Translations under genes and position numbers: made by a program
In this document: positions 14,231 to 22,283 of the stretch, in pieces
How the letters are laid out: every line of letters begins with the position of its first letter
How positions within the stretch are numbered: position 1 is the stretch's first letter
Notes under the pieces: generated by a model
Told to the model about the DNA's origin: nothing
Seen by the model: the letters and a program-made list of their open reading frames with translations, nothing else
The model's database searches: none
Assembly (NCBI GenBank): GCA_031368465.1
Contig: JANMNT010000205.1
Coordinates: 1-26,514 of the forward strand
Reading direction: 5' to 3'
Source: UKL13-2 sp031368465
GTDB taxonomy: Bacteria > Pseudomonadota > Gammaproteobacteria > Burkholderiales > Usitatibacteraceae
Length of the DNA: 26,514 bases

Positions 14231-14968
14231 CTATGCCATTTTGGCGCAATCCACGATTGAAAGCTCGACCTGACCGGCCACGCCGGCTTTGAAAACAGCG
14301 ACTTTCGCCGACCGCCCCTCACGCGGGTAAATCGTCTCCCGCCAACGGATGGCCAATTCGGCGGCCAATTGACCAGTGACGCCGCTCATGAGTCGATCCT
14401 GCCGGGTGTCATCCTTCATTAGACGAAAAAGCATCACCAAATAATCGCTGTGCCCGCGTGCATCCTGCACAATTTCCGCTTCTCGCAAGAGGCAGGCAAC
14501 ATAGGCCAATTGGTCGATGAACGAAGGGTGAGCTATTTCATCCACTTCACTAGCGTCACGTCTCGGCTTTCGCCAGAACCGATTCCAGCCCGGCGCAACA
14601 AAGACGACGTCCTGATACACCATCGGCAACGCCAAAAATAGCGCGCGCAGTTCAATATGGGTCAGCACAGCCGGATCCAGCGCCCGCCAAAGCGGATGAT
14701 AAAAAATGCGGGCCGTCTCCGGATATTGTTCGTCAACCCGCTCGATCAGCCCCAACGTGCTGGCTGACTTCCCAGGGGTCGCCGTGCCGTTCAAATACTT
14801 CTTCCACAGCGACGTTTGTCGAAACGTCTCCTGCGTTCCCGGCCAAGAAAACTTCTTTTCCAACGCGTATGGCGTGAGCCCTGACTCACCAATCACGGCC
14901 CGACACCAGACAACGGTCTGAACCCGTTCGAGGCTGGTCTTCTTTGGGCGTCCGCGGGGTGGCGACAT
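14231..14968 (-). CDS. AT-hook-bearing protein of unknown function
   Basis: A 245-residue protein. The ATG at 14968 is preferred; the longer frame would need a TTG at 14983. The N-terminus carries an AT-hook, R5-G-R7-P-K-K (PPRGRPKKTS). Residues about 15-70 (VVWCRAVIGESG and a SLWKKYLNGTATPG segment) look like a regulator-type DNA-binding fold. The rest is helical and unassigned. It faces away from the transposase operon across a 490-bp region with several dyads, so it could regulate that operon. The transposase fusion has a matching AT-hook at its C-terminus, which hints at a shared DNA preference. Function is unknown. Confidence 0.6.
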   Translation of the reverse strand: MSPPRGRPKKTSLERVQTVVWCRAVIGESGLTPYALEKKFSWPGTQETFRQTSLWKKYLNGTATPGKSASTLGLIERVDEQYPETARIFYHPLWRALDPAVLTHIELRALFLALPMVYQDVVFVAPGWNRFWRKPRRDASEVDEIAHPSFIDQLAYVACLLREAEIVQDARGHSDYLVMLFRLMKDDTRQDRLMSGVTGQLAAELAIRWRETIYPREGRSAKVAVFKAGVAGQVELSIVDCAKMA

Positions 14969-15458
14969 TTGGGAGCGGGTCAAATAAATAGGTATTTAAA
15001 TGAATATACCATGAGCAAAGAACTCGGCACATTAATTGCCGACGAAAACCGGTTTGACAACCGCCAATCCTAGCGAGTATGGTAGACACCCACAAATCCC
15101 GCCAATGTCAAATCCTGCTGGACACGGTGGGTAATAAAACAGCGTGCAAAGATACGGATTTGCGCGTTTTTGCGCTTTTGAGATGATTTTGATTCGTACC
15201 AGCCGTACGGCGCCCCAGCGATTGCTGGGGTGACAACCCAAGCAGGAGATGCCCGCCAAGAGAAAGTCGAACGCGCAAATAAAAACGGCCCAGTGCGTCA
15301 ACACTGAGCCGAATCATTGGAGCGATAGGATTTGGAAGCCCTAGAACTCCATTGTAGTGGGAAAGCGATTGTTGTCAATCGCCACGGGGCCGTTTTGCCC
15401 CAAAAAACCCCAGCGCGTCTGAATTTGGTGGGTTGAATCAAAACCAATGGAGAAAGAC
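14969..15458. promoter_or_regulatory. 490-bp divergent region before the transposase operon, with several dyads
   Basis: No gene is seen. Three TGACAA cores sit in short inverted repeats: CGGTT-TGAC-AACCG (15050-15063), GGG-TGACAA-CCC (about 15228-15239), and, on the minus strand, ATTG-ACAA-CAAT inside 15365-15382. Further hairpins are CCCCAGC-GATT-GCTGGGG (15213-15230), GCGATTG-TTGT-CAATCGC (15365-15382), and a CAGTG/CACTG pair near 15292-15307. These could be operator or TnsB-type binding sites. I cannot place a transposon end here, and no promoter is clearly better than others. Confidence 0.4.
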
Positions 15459-18203
15459 ATGTTTAACGCAATATCGCTCAATGCCTACTTTGAGCAACGC
15501 AACATCCCTAAAAACGGCCGTGCTGTTGTCGAACATATTCGCGCCTCGGAGCCGTCCAGGCGGACCAACAGCACGCCGCTCAGTTCTGCGTCACGCTATC
15601 CCAGCCGCAAGATGGGCGTGACGATTCAAAGTGAGAGTCTGCGAAACGAATTGCCAGCGGTTTATATCTGGGACCACGACGATGAGACCCACGAGTTCTA
15701 CGACCAGCCGCCGCGCATCCAAATCACCTACACCGATGTCCTTGGGCGTAAATCCGCACGCAACATCACACCAGACTTCTTTGTCCTGCAGGACAAATTT
15801 ACGGGTTGGGTTGAGTGCAAGACTGAGCAATGGCTGCTTAAACACCTGGAAGAAGACCGGGATCTGTACCAGCGCGACGAAACGGGCGCGTGGCGTTGTG
15901 CCGCCGGCGAGGACTACGCCGCCCGCTACGGGCTGGGCTTTAAGGTGCGTTCGTCGCATGAAACCGATCAGCTGGCTTTCCTCAACCTCAAGTTTTTGTC
16001 CGACTTTCTGTCTGAGGATGGCACTCAGGTAGACCCGGCGCTTCGATTGACCGTTTTGGCACGACTGGCGACGCAGCCGATGATTTTGCTGCATGAATTG
16101 GTCAATGATCGGCCGGCTGCCGAAACGGCGGACATTTATCGGCTCATCGCCAATGGCGACATATACGTTGATTTGAGCCAACAACGCTTGTCGCAGCCTG
16201 AATTTGCGCGCGTGTTTCTGAATCAAGCATCATCAGCGGCATATCAGATCATGGCGCAGGCTGGCTCAGCGGCCGGATGGTCGAATGTCAGGCCGGTTTG
16301 CCTTGAGGTCGGCAAAAAAGTCATGTGGCAGGATGCGCTTTTTGAAATCGTCAACGTTGGGTTTGGCAAGATCAATATGCGCCAAGCCGATGGCCAATTT
16401 TGTGAATTGACCCTCGAACAGGCGAAATTGGCGATCAAGGAGCAGTTGCTGACCTCCGTCGCCGACGGGCTCAACCATTGGCATACCCGTCTAAACGAGA
16501 TTCTGACCGGTGCCAGCGCCGACGATTTGGCGGATGCGCGCTGGCGCCACCGTTGGGTGACCGGCACCATCGACATCCAAACCGACGCCAAGGTGCGCCA
16601 CTACTGGACACAAAAACCGCCGTCAGAAAAAGTCATTGCTCGCTGGCGGCGACATTATGCACGTGGCGAGGCGACGCACGGCTGTGGATTCGCTGAACTG
16701 ATTACGCATCGGCAACGAAAAGGTAATCGGCGCCGCAAAATGGATCTTGCGGTGGTCGACCGCATGGAGGCAGCCGCGGTCGCCTGGGGGCAGCGTCGGG
16801 ACAACCTGTCGACGCGAAACGCCTGGGGAACACTGTCAAACGAATGTACTGCCATTGGCTTGGTGCCACCCAGCTTTCGTACCTTCCGGGCTGCCTGCAA
16901 TGCCCTCGATCGACACACCGTCAAGAAAAACCACCAAGGCAGTCGGGCGGCATACGATCTTGAAGCGTTCCAAATAATGGATCGCGCCACGCCGAAGCAC
17001 GGCGAGCGGCCATTTGAAGTGGCACATATTGATCATACCCAGCTCGATATCTTCTTGCGCACCGCCGGGCAGGCCGATACCACGCGCAAACCGTGGCTGA
17101 CCGTGATGCTTGATGCCTACAGCCGCTATGTATTGGCATGGTCGATTAGCTTCGAGTCACCGAGTTACCGCAGTTGCATGAATGTGATCGCCGAATGCGT
17201 CAAACGTCATATGCGCATGCCAGACATGATTGTCTCCGACAGCGGCGCCGAGTTTGAGTCGATTTACTACGAGACACTGGTCGCGGCGATGCGGACCACC
17301 AAGACCATTCGGGCCAAGTCCAAGCCACGATTTGGGTCGGTGCTTGAGCGTTTCTTTGGCGTCAACAACCAGCAATTTATCCATTGTCTGCGCGGCAACA
17401 ATGTGGCCCTGAAGGAACCGCGTTCAATGAGTACGACACACGACCCCAGGAATCGTGCCGAATGGAACTTGGGCGAGTTCACCGACCGGTTTGGTCGATA
17501 CCTGTCGGCGGTGTACCACGCAAACGAACATCCGGCCTTAGGTTGCGACCCGGCCACGGCATTTACCGCCGGCACCATCCGCTCAGGCGAGCGTGCGACG
17601 CGCCTGATTGCGCATGACGAAAACTTTAGGATGTTGTGTTTACCCACCACCAGCAAGGGTGTCGCGAAGGTGATCCCGGGGCGTGGGGTCAAGATCAAAT
17701 ACCTGTACTACACGGGTCCAGCGATGCGCGACCCAAAAATTCAAAACACAACAGTTGCTGTCCGCTATGAGCCGATGAACGCCGCAATCGGCTTTGCTTA
17801 CGTAAACGGCAAGTGGGCGCAATTGCGCTCTGAATATGCAGCCGAATTTATGCATCATTCGACCAAGGAAATCGAAATCTTGACGCATGAGATGCGGCAA
17901 CGCGCTGGTAACACCGGTACCCGGCAAGCCACCTCGGCCAGGAATATTGCCGATTTCATGAAACAAGTTGGCGAGGATGAGGAATCGATGATTCAGCGTC
18001 GCAAGGATGAAGAATGGCGGATGGCAAATCCGGACGCCTCAGCGTCAATGTTGCCAGCGCATCTCAGGGTCGTGTCGCCATCGACCGGCACCACAGCGAC
18101 AACGCAAAGGTCGCGTGGGCGGCCCAGGAAGACGCACCTTCCGTCAACACTGACGAACAAATGGGAAGGGCTGAACGTTCAGCAATATGGTGAATTCAAA
18201 TGA
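15459..18203 (+). CDS. tnsAB: Tn7-like TnsA-TnsB fusion transposase
   Basis: A 914-residue protein. The ATG at 15459 has a GGAG site six bases upstream and is preferred over the ATG at 15447. The N-terminal third is a TnsA-like endonuclease domain: D106 (ITPDFF) and E119-C-K121 (VECK) match the restriction-type active site that cuts the 5' ends in Tn7. The middle is a TnsB-like integrase core with a complete DDE triad: D525 (HIDHT), D594 (SDSGAEF) and E630 (LERFFG), with 35 residues between the last two. The C-terminus has an AT-hook (R886-G-R-P-R-K). In Tn7 TnsA and TnsB are separate; a fusion performs both strand cuts in one chain. Cut-and-paste transposition is expected if all residues are active. 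It overlaps tnsC by 4 bp. Confidence 0.92.
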   Translation: MFNAISLNAYFEQRNIPKNGRAVVEHIRASEPSRRTNSTPLSSASRYPSRKMGVTIQSESLRNELPAVYIWDHDDETHEFYDQPPRIQITYTDVLGRKSARNITPDFFVLQDKFTGWVECKTEQWLLKHLEEDRDLYQRDETGAWRCAAGEDYAARYGLGFKVRSSHETDQLAFLNLKFLSDFLSEDGTQVDPALRLTVLARLATQPMILLHELVNDRPAAETADIYRLIANGDIYVDLSQQRLSQPEFARVFLNQASSAAYQIMAQAGSAAGWSNVRPVCLEVGKKVMWQDALFEIVNVGFGKINMRQADGQFCELTLEQAKLAIKEQLLTSVADGLNHWHTRLNEILTGASADDLADARWRHRWVTGTIDIQTDAKVRHYWTQKPPSEKVIARWRRHYARGEATHGCGFAELITHRQRKGNRRRKMDLAVVDRMEAAAVAWGQRRDNLSTRNAWGTLSNECTAIGLVPPSFRTFRAACNALDRHTVKKNHQGSRAAYDLEAFQIMDRATPKHGERPFEVAHIDHTQLDIFLRTAGQADTTRKPWLTVMLDAYSRYVLAWSISFESPSYRSCMNVIAECVKRHMRMPDMIVSDSGAEFESIYYETLVAAMRTTKTIRAKSKPRFGSVLERFFGVNNQQFIHCLRGNNVALKEPRSMSTTHDPRNRAEWNLGEFTDRFGRYLSAVYHANEHPALGCDPATAFTAGTIRSGERATRLIAHDENFRMLCLPTTSKGVAKVIPGRGVKIKYLYYTGPAMRDPKIQNTTVAVRYEPMNAAIGFAYVNGKWAQLRSEYAAEFMHHSTKEIEILTHEMRQRAGNTGTRQATSARNIADFMKQVGEDEESMIQRRKDEEWRMANPDASASMLPAHLRVVSPSTGTTATTQRSRGRPRKTHLPSTLTNKWEGLNVQQYGEFK

Positions 18204-19363
18204 GCCATGAACCATTGACAAAAGCATTGTCGCCCGCGGCAATTCTCGCAGTCGACGAATACCGCAAGCGTATCGCGGCGCACCCGGCAATCAGCGCGTC
18301 ACAGTCGCTGGCATTGGAGGCGATCTTAAGTCGGGCAGGACCAAATATTGTCCTGTTGACTGGGCCAACCGGGGTGGGCAAAACGACCGTCACCAGGTCC
18401 ATGCTCAAAAAGCTGAAAGTGCACTTTGATGAGGACAAGTGTGCCGCGCGAGGCGAAATCCCGGTCATGTTTGGCAGGGCGGTCCCGCCAAACAAAACCA
18501 AATTTGATTGGAAGGATTTCTGTATCCGCACGTTGATCGCCGCAGGCGACGTGGTGACCGACAAAAAGATATTTGTGCCACGTTCACTCGCGCTTTTCCC
18601 GGAACTTGCACAGGCGGTTTCGCTGAACGCGCAAACGGCGGCCTCATTGCGACGCGCATTGGAACAGTGTTTGCGCGACCGTAACGTGCGGGTGTTATTT
18701 ATCGACGAGGCGCACCATTTCCTGATGGTGCCAGCAGCCGATCTGGAAGCCCAATTTGAACACCTCAAGTCGCTTGCCGAAGAAACGCAAACGATCATTG
18801 TATTGGTGGGAACCTACGGCTTACTCGGCATTCGGGACGGCAGCGGCCAGCTCGTCAGGCGCAGTCGGATCATTACCTTTCCACGCTACAACAATACGTC
18901 CGTGGACGATCTGGGCGCATTCCGCTCGACGTTGGAATTCCTGGTCAACAGTCTGCCCGTTGATAGGAAGCCAGATCTGACCAAACATTTGGACGAGATA
19001 CAAACAGGATCGATAGGGTGCATTGGTATTTTGAAGGATTGGATGATGCGGACCTTGGAGGCAACACTTCGAGATGGCGTTGCATTTACCTTTGACCGAA
19101 TGAAAGAACACGCCATGTCCAACAAAGAGGTGTACACGCTCACGCGTGAAGCATACCTTGGTGAAGCCAAGATGGCAGACATCTCGGACGTCGAGTTGGA
19201 AACGAAGCTTGCCGAGGATCGACTGCAGATCTTTGGCGCCGATAGGGTAGTACAACAAGCGTCTGCGCAGCGGCCAAACGTCCGACAAAAAACGGGCGCA
19301 GGTGGACGCATCGGGCTGCGCAAGCCGACGCGAGACCCGGTCGGCGGTGCCTATCATGCGTAG
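18200..19363 (+). CDS. tnsC: TnsC-like AAA+ ATPase transposition regulator
   Basis: A 387-residue protein. Walker A is G55-P-T-G-V-G-K61-T62, and Walker B is VLFIDEAHHFL, with D169 and E170. In Tn7-type elements TnsC oligomerises on DNA, links the TniQ/TnsD target selector to the transposase and gives target immunity. A C-terminal segment of about 100 residues may contact the transposase or TniQ. The ATG overlaps the tnsAB stop (ATGA), showing translational coupling, and the end overlaps the tniQ start. Confidence 0.92.
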   Translation: MSHEPLTKALSPAAILAVDEYRKRIAAHPAISASQSLALEAILSRAGPNIVLLTGPTGVGKTTVTRSMLKKLKVHFDEDKCAARGEIPVMFGRAVPPNKTKFDWKDFCIRTLIAAGDVVTDKKIFVPRSLALFPELAQAVSLNAQTAASLRRALEQCLRDRNVRVLFIDEAHHFLMVPAADLEAQFEHLKSLAEETQTIIVLVGTYGLLGIRDGSGQLVRRSRIITFPRYNNTSVDDLGAFRSTLEFLVNSLPVDRKPDLTKHLDEIQTGSIGCIGILKDWMMRTLEATLRDGVAFTFDRMKEHAMSNKEVYTLTREAYLGEAKMADISDVELETKLAEDRLQIFGADRVVQQASAQRPNVRQKTGAGGRIGLRKPTRDPVGGAYHA

Positions 19364-20882
19364 CGTCGAACGCTGGCCAGATATGGACGATTTGGATGAC
19401 ACTCGGGCGGTCGTCAGGCCGCCGACGGTGCTCTATAACATTGCGCCAATTGGCGTGGGAACGGGGCGGGTGGAAGGTCTGAACTCCTACTTGATCCGAC
19501 TTGCCAATGAGCATTGCCTTAACGTACGCACCCTGATTCGGGAGGTAATCGTTCGACACGCACAATCGCTGCAGGCAACCCAGCAGCCTGGCTTCAACCA
19601 CCAAGCGGCACTGTCAATCAACGGCGGTGGTTTTTATGCGCAATCTTTTGCCGACACGCTCAATGCCCTGACCGGTCGGTCGGATATCACACGCCTGACA
19701 TTGCTACCGTTTGCCACGTTACTTGCCGCCAACGGGCCGGGGCTGCTGACGACGCGACGCAAGTGGTGCCCACAGTGCTTGATTGCTGAACTGCGAATGT
19801 CACGGCCTGTCTACCAGCCATTGGTTTGGTCATTCGTTTTGTACAAGATGTGCACCATACACGGCACCCAGATGGTCGATCGGTGCCCGCATTGTGATCG
19901 AACCCAGCCCTTCATCCCGCGACTGCCGACCGTTCACCACTGTGCGTTTTGCCGAAAATCGTTGTTTACCAGCGTCGATATCCAATCAGAAATAATCTCA
20001 CCAGCAGAAATGCCGGTGCAGACCAGAGACGGCTGGTTATCCCATGCCCTTGAAAATCTCCTTTCGTTTGGCGCCAAATATCCTGGTCACGATCTTCGCG
20101 CGCAGTTCGTTACGCGCCTTAAAAATATCATCAGCGTCGTTGGCGGTGGATGGCTGGCCAATTTCTACCGGCGCACAGGGCTGCCGATGAATATGTGTAA
20201 GAACTGGCTCAGGCGCGATGAGAAGCCGAGCCTACCGCAGTTTTTGCGACTGGCGCATGCCGTTGACCTGATGCCAAGCGAACTCTTGTCGGCGAATGAT
20301 GAGGAAATGCCGTCCCCTGGCATCGACGGGTTAGGCTTGTTCAAGCCGGCCATTGCCATCGCCAGCCCTTTGATAAATCGAGCGTGCAAATCAAACCTTG
20401 ATATCAATGACCGCTATGTAATTGCACGTGCCATCGTCTTGGCGTTGAACGCCGAGCCGCCGCCCAACGTATCGACGTTTGCCAAGCAACTTGGCACCAC
20501 GACATTTGCGATTCGCTATTGGTTTCCCGCTGAATACAGCCTTCTCAGCGAACGTGCACGATCAAATCGCCGCGCAATGGATGCCGCGCGTGATACCAAC
20601 CGGCGCGCGCTGATCTTGCAGTATGTCGGTGAGCTGTCGATGCTCGGCGTCGCCCCTTCGAAAAACCGCGTTGAAGAAACGCTGAAAATTGACAACTTGA
20701 CCTTGCGCGGCCGGGAAATGTCGGCGTACTTCAGGCAGGTACAAACCGCGCCGATTGCGCCCCGCGGAATAATGTACACACGACCAAATTCGTATGTACA
20801 CGAAACTGTGATTTCGACGCCGAGAAAAAGCGACTCTGCGGAAAAATCTCGCGAAGCTGCACTGCCTGCTGGGAAGAAGTAA
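19356..20882 (+). CDS. tniQ: TniQ/TnsD-type target-site selector
   Basis: About 508 residues from the ATG at 19356, which overlaps the tnsC stop by 8 bp; an earlier in-frame start at 19302 and a later ATG at 19383 are possible. The N-terminus has the TniQ motif GLNSYLIRLANEH. A zinc-binding core follows: C138-x2-C141, C166-x2-H169, C177-x2-C180 and C196-x2-C199. The C-terminal half has helix-turn-helix-like segments, as in TnsD proteins that read an attachment site. The length is close to that of Tn7 TnsD and longer than the small TniQ of CRISPR-guided elements. It ends 136 bp from the tRNA-Gly 3' end, so recognition of that tRNA gene is likely but inferred. Confidence 0.88.
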   Translation: MRSVERWPDMDDLDDTRAVVRPPTVLYNIAPIGVGTGRVEGLNSYLIRLANEHCLNVRTLIREVIVRHAQSLQATQQPGFNHQAALSINGGGFYAQSFADTLNALTGRSDITRLTLLPFATLLAANGPGLLTTRRKWCPQCLIAELRMSRPVYQPLVWSFVLYKMCTIHGTQMVDRCPHCDRTQPFIPRLPTVHHCAFCRKSLFTSVDIQSEIISPAEMPVQTRDGWLSHALENLLSFGAKYPGHDLRAQFVTRLKNIISVVGGGWLANFYRRTGLPMNMCKNWLRRDEKPSLPQFLRLAHAVDLMPSELLSANDEEMPSPGIDGLGLFKPAIAIASPLINRACKSNLDINDRYVIARAIVLALNAEPPPNVSTFAKQLGTTTFAIRYWFPAEYSLLSERARSNRRAMDAARDTNRRALILQYVGELSMLGVAPSKNRVEETLKIDNLTLRGREMSAYFRQVQTAPIAPRGIMYTRPNSYVHETVISTPRKSDSAEKSREAALPAGKK

Positions 20883-21018
20883 CGACCAATCAATAGGTTA
20901 CGTTTTGTCGTTCAGGTGTGCACCCATAAATGGGATTTGTGTCCTTTGCTGGCATAAACGGTGTTTTAGGCACTTGTTATGGTTCCCGGCACATTGTGTG
21001 GCGCGAAATGCCAAATGT
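20883..21018. other. Intergenic segment that probably contains the tRNA-proximal transposon end
   Basis: The 136 bp between the tniQ stop and the tRNA-Gly 3' end should hold the right-hand transposon boundary. It contains a CCCAT-AA-ATGGG dyad (20923-20934) and GTTTTGTCG-type sequence near 20902. I found no duplicated target site or long end repeat that fixes the border. Tn7 ends have 5'-TGT/ACA-3' termini; an ACA occurs at about 20992-20994, but this is too common to rely on. Confidence 0.3.
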
Positions 21019-21092
21019 TGGAGCGGGTGAAGGGAATCGAACCCTCGTATGCAGCTTGGGAAGCTGCCGTTCTACCATTGAACTACACCCGC
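21019..21092 (-). tRNA. tRNA-Gly (anticodon CCC)
   Basis: Read on the minus strand, a 7-bp acceptor stem GCGGGTG/CACCCGC closes the molecule. The anticodon arm is GCAGC-TTCCCAA-GCTGC, giving anticodon CCC. The T-arm is GAGGG-TTCGATT-CCCTT-like. The D-arm has the usual TAGTTCAATGGTAGA core. The 3' end encodes TCCA (21022-21019), with discriminator T and CCA. The sequence closely resembles E. coli tRNA-Gly(CCC). Its 3' end faces the transposition module, as expected for a tRNA used as an insertion site. Confidence 0.95.
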
Positions 21093-21148
21093 GCAAGGGG
21101 CCAAACGAAAGCAAGAATCAAGGGCCGGCCACGCACTGCAGAGAAAAT

Positions 21149-21178
21149 ATTGTATCGACTTCGCCGCGCCTGTGCCAA
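21149..21178 (-). promoter_or_regulatory. Promoter of tRNA-Gly
   Basis: On the minus strand, TTGGCA (21178-21173) and TACAAT (21154-21149) are 18 bp apart, each matching 5 of 6 consensus bases. Transcription would start about 50 bases before the tRNA 5' end, leaving a leader to be trimmed. Confidence 0.6.
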
Positions 21179-21245
21179 CTTGCAGGCAACTTGGCGGGAA
21201 ACAGAACCCCAGGTAGGGCGCTCTTCTTCGAGCAAAAATGTCTCA

Positions 21246-21269
21246 AAACGCCCGTTATTGGGGGCGTTT
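21246..21269 (-). terminator. Rho-independent terminator after the S1/P1 nuclease gene
   Basis: AAACGCCC (21246-21253) and GGGCGTTT (21262-21269) form an 8-bp stem around GTTATTGG. Read on the minus strand it follows the nuclease stop codon by seven bases and is followed by a T-containing tail. It is also partly T-rich in the plus direction (GTTTCGTGTTTTA). It likely ends the his-tat-nuclease transcript. Confidence 0.75.
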
Positions 21270-21275
21270 CGTGTT

Positions 21276-22283
21276 TTACTTTGCATCCGGCTGCGCCGGC
21301 GGCGGTCGCCGCAACGCTTCTTGCAATGAGTCTGTTTTTGGTAATGCCGGCGGCGCGGGCGCGGCTGGTGGCGATGGTGGTGGCGCTTGTATGGCCGGCT
21401 TCGCGCCTTCCGGATCCAGCGCGGCGTTTAACATTCCGCCAATGCGGGCCCCGGCGCGTGCCAGCAAGATTGGCATTACGCCGACTGCGCCATCGACATA
21501 TTCCTTGGGCAACAGGTAAGGCGTTTCCGGCCACGGCTTGCCGTCAAATACGCCGGTTGGTTTGCCATCCACCATGCCGCAGGAAAATACCGGTAACTTG
21601 CCGTATACCAGCCGTTTCGCGGTGCCGTATGAGTCGGCCATCCACGCCAAAACATCGCCACGCATCCAGCCGGCAAAATTTTTCTTGTAGTTTGAAATGA
21701 GGTCCTTTGCAACATTTGCCTCGGACAAACCGCGTGTTGCAATCTTGACCATGTCCGAATCCCATACGGCGTGCAAGTTACGCGGAAATTCCGCGCCGGG
21801 CATCATCACCGGTTTGCGATTGCCGCCCAGATCGTTGTCATCCGCCGCGTGCAGCGGCTGGTGAATGTCGCCGACCATATGCACCAAAAAACGCAGCGCT
21901 TGCCGCCGGTCTTCCACGGTCTTGGTGAGATCAGCGAGGATGGCAAATTGCCGGGGAATTTGCGCGGACGCACAATTGCCATCGGCGCAAATCGGCGCGC
22001 CGGTCGGGTCGCCGCAAACCGGAATATTGTTGTAATGCCAGCGCTCCGAGCCGGGCACCTCGCGCTTGAGCGCTTCACGATAAACATCCATAAACACCGC
22101 CGCATCAGCGAGCGAGCCACCATCAAGCAATTGATTGACGGCAATGCGCGCCTTTGGCGTCAACATTTCTTCAGCCATCAAACCGGTAATACGATGCCCC
22201 TCGGCGCCCCAGCCAAAGGCATTGGGGATCAACGATCCAACAAAGAAAGGGCTCAGCAAAAGGATCAGCAGGTGCTTTTTCAT
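21276..22283 (-). CDS. Secreted S1/P1-type nuclease
   Basis: A 335-residue protein with a signal peptide (MKKHLLILLLSPFFV, then SLIPNAFG). Cleavage after G24 would make W25 the mature N-terminus, which in S1/P1 nucleases supplies zinc ligands. Other ligands are visible: H30 (WGAEGHR), the WHYNNIPVCG segment and HMVGDIHQPLH. The family cleaves single-stranded nucleic acids and 3'-nucleotides at a three-zinc site, outside the cytoplasm. The C-terminal 40 residues are proline/alanine-rich and probably disordered. Its ATG overlaps the tatC stop by 4 bp (ATGA). The signal peptide lacks twin arginines, so it looks like a Sec substrate despite the tat context. Confidence 0.88.
   Translation of the reverse strand: MKKHLLILLLSPFFVGSLIPNAFGWGAEGHRITGLMAEEMLTPKARIAVNQLLDGGSLADAAVFMDVYREALKREVPGSERWHYNNIPVCGDPTGAPICADGNCASAQIPRQFAILADLTKTVEDRRQALRFLVHMVGDIHQPLHAADDNDLGGNRKPVMMPGAEFPRNLHAVWDSDMVKIATRGLSEANVAKDLISNYKKNFAGWMRGDVLAWMADSYGTAKRLVYGKLPVFSCGMVDGKPTGVFDGKPWPETPYLLPKEYVDGAVGVMPILLARAGARIGGMLNAALDPEGAKPAIQAPPPSPPAAPAPPALPKTDSLQEALRRPPPAQPDAK

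Noticed and set aside
15386..15412. Hairpin GGGGC-CGTTTT-GCCCC as a terminator before tnsAB
   Set aside because: The stem is followed by A residues, not T, on the plus strand, and no T-run follows on the minus strand either; the stem is only 5 bp.
20930..21700. 256-residue plus-strand ORF running through the tRNA
   Set aside because: It reads through the tRNA, the terminator and the antisense of the nuclease gene; not a plausible protein.
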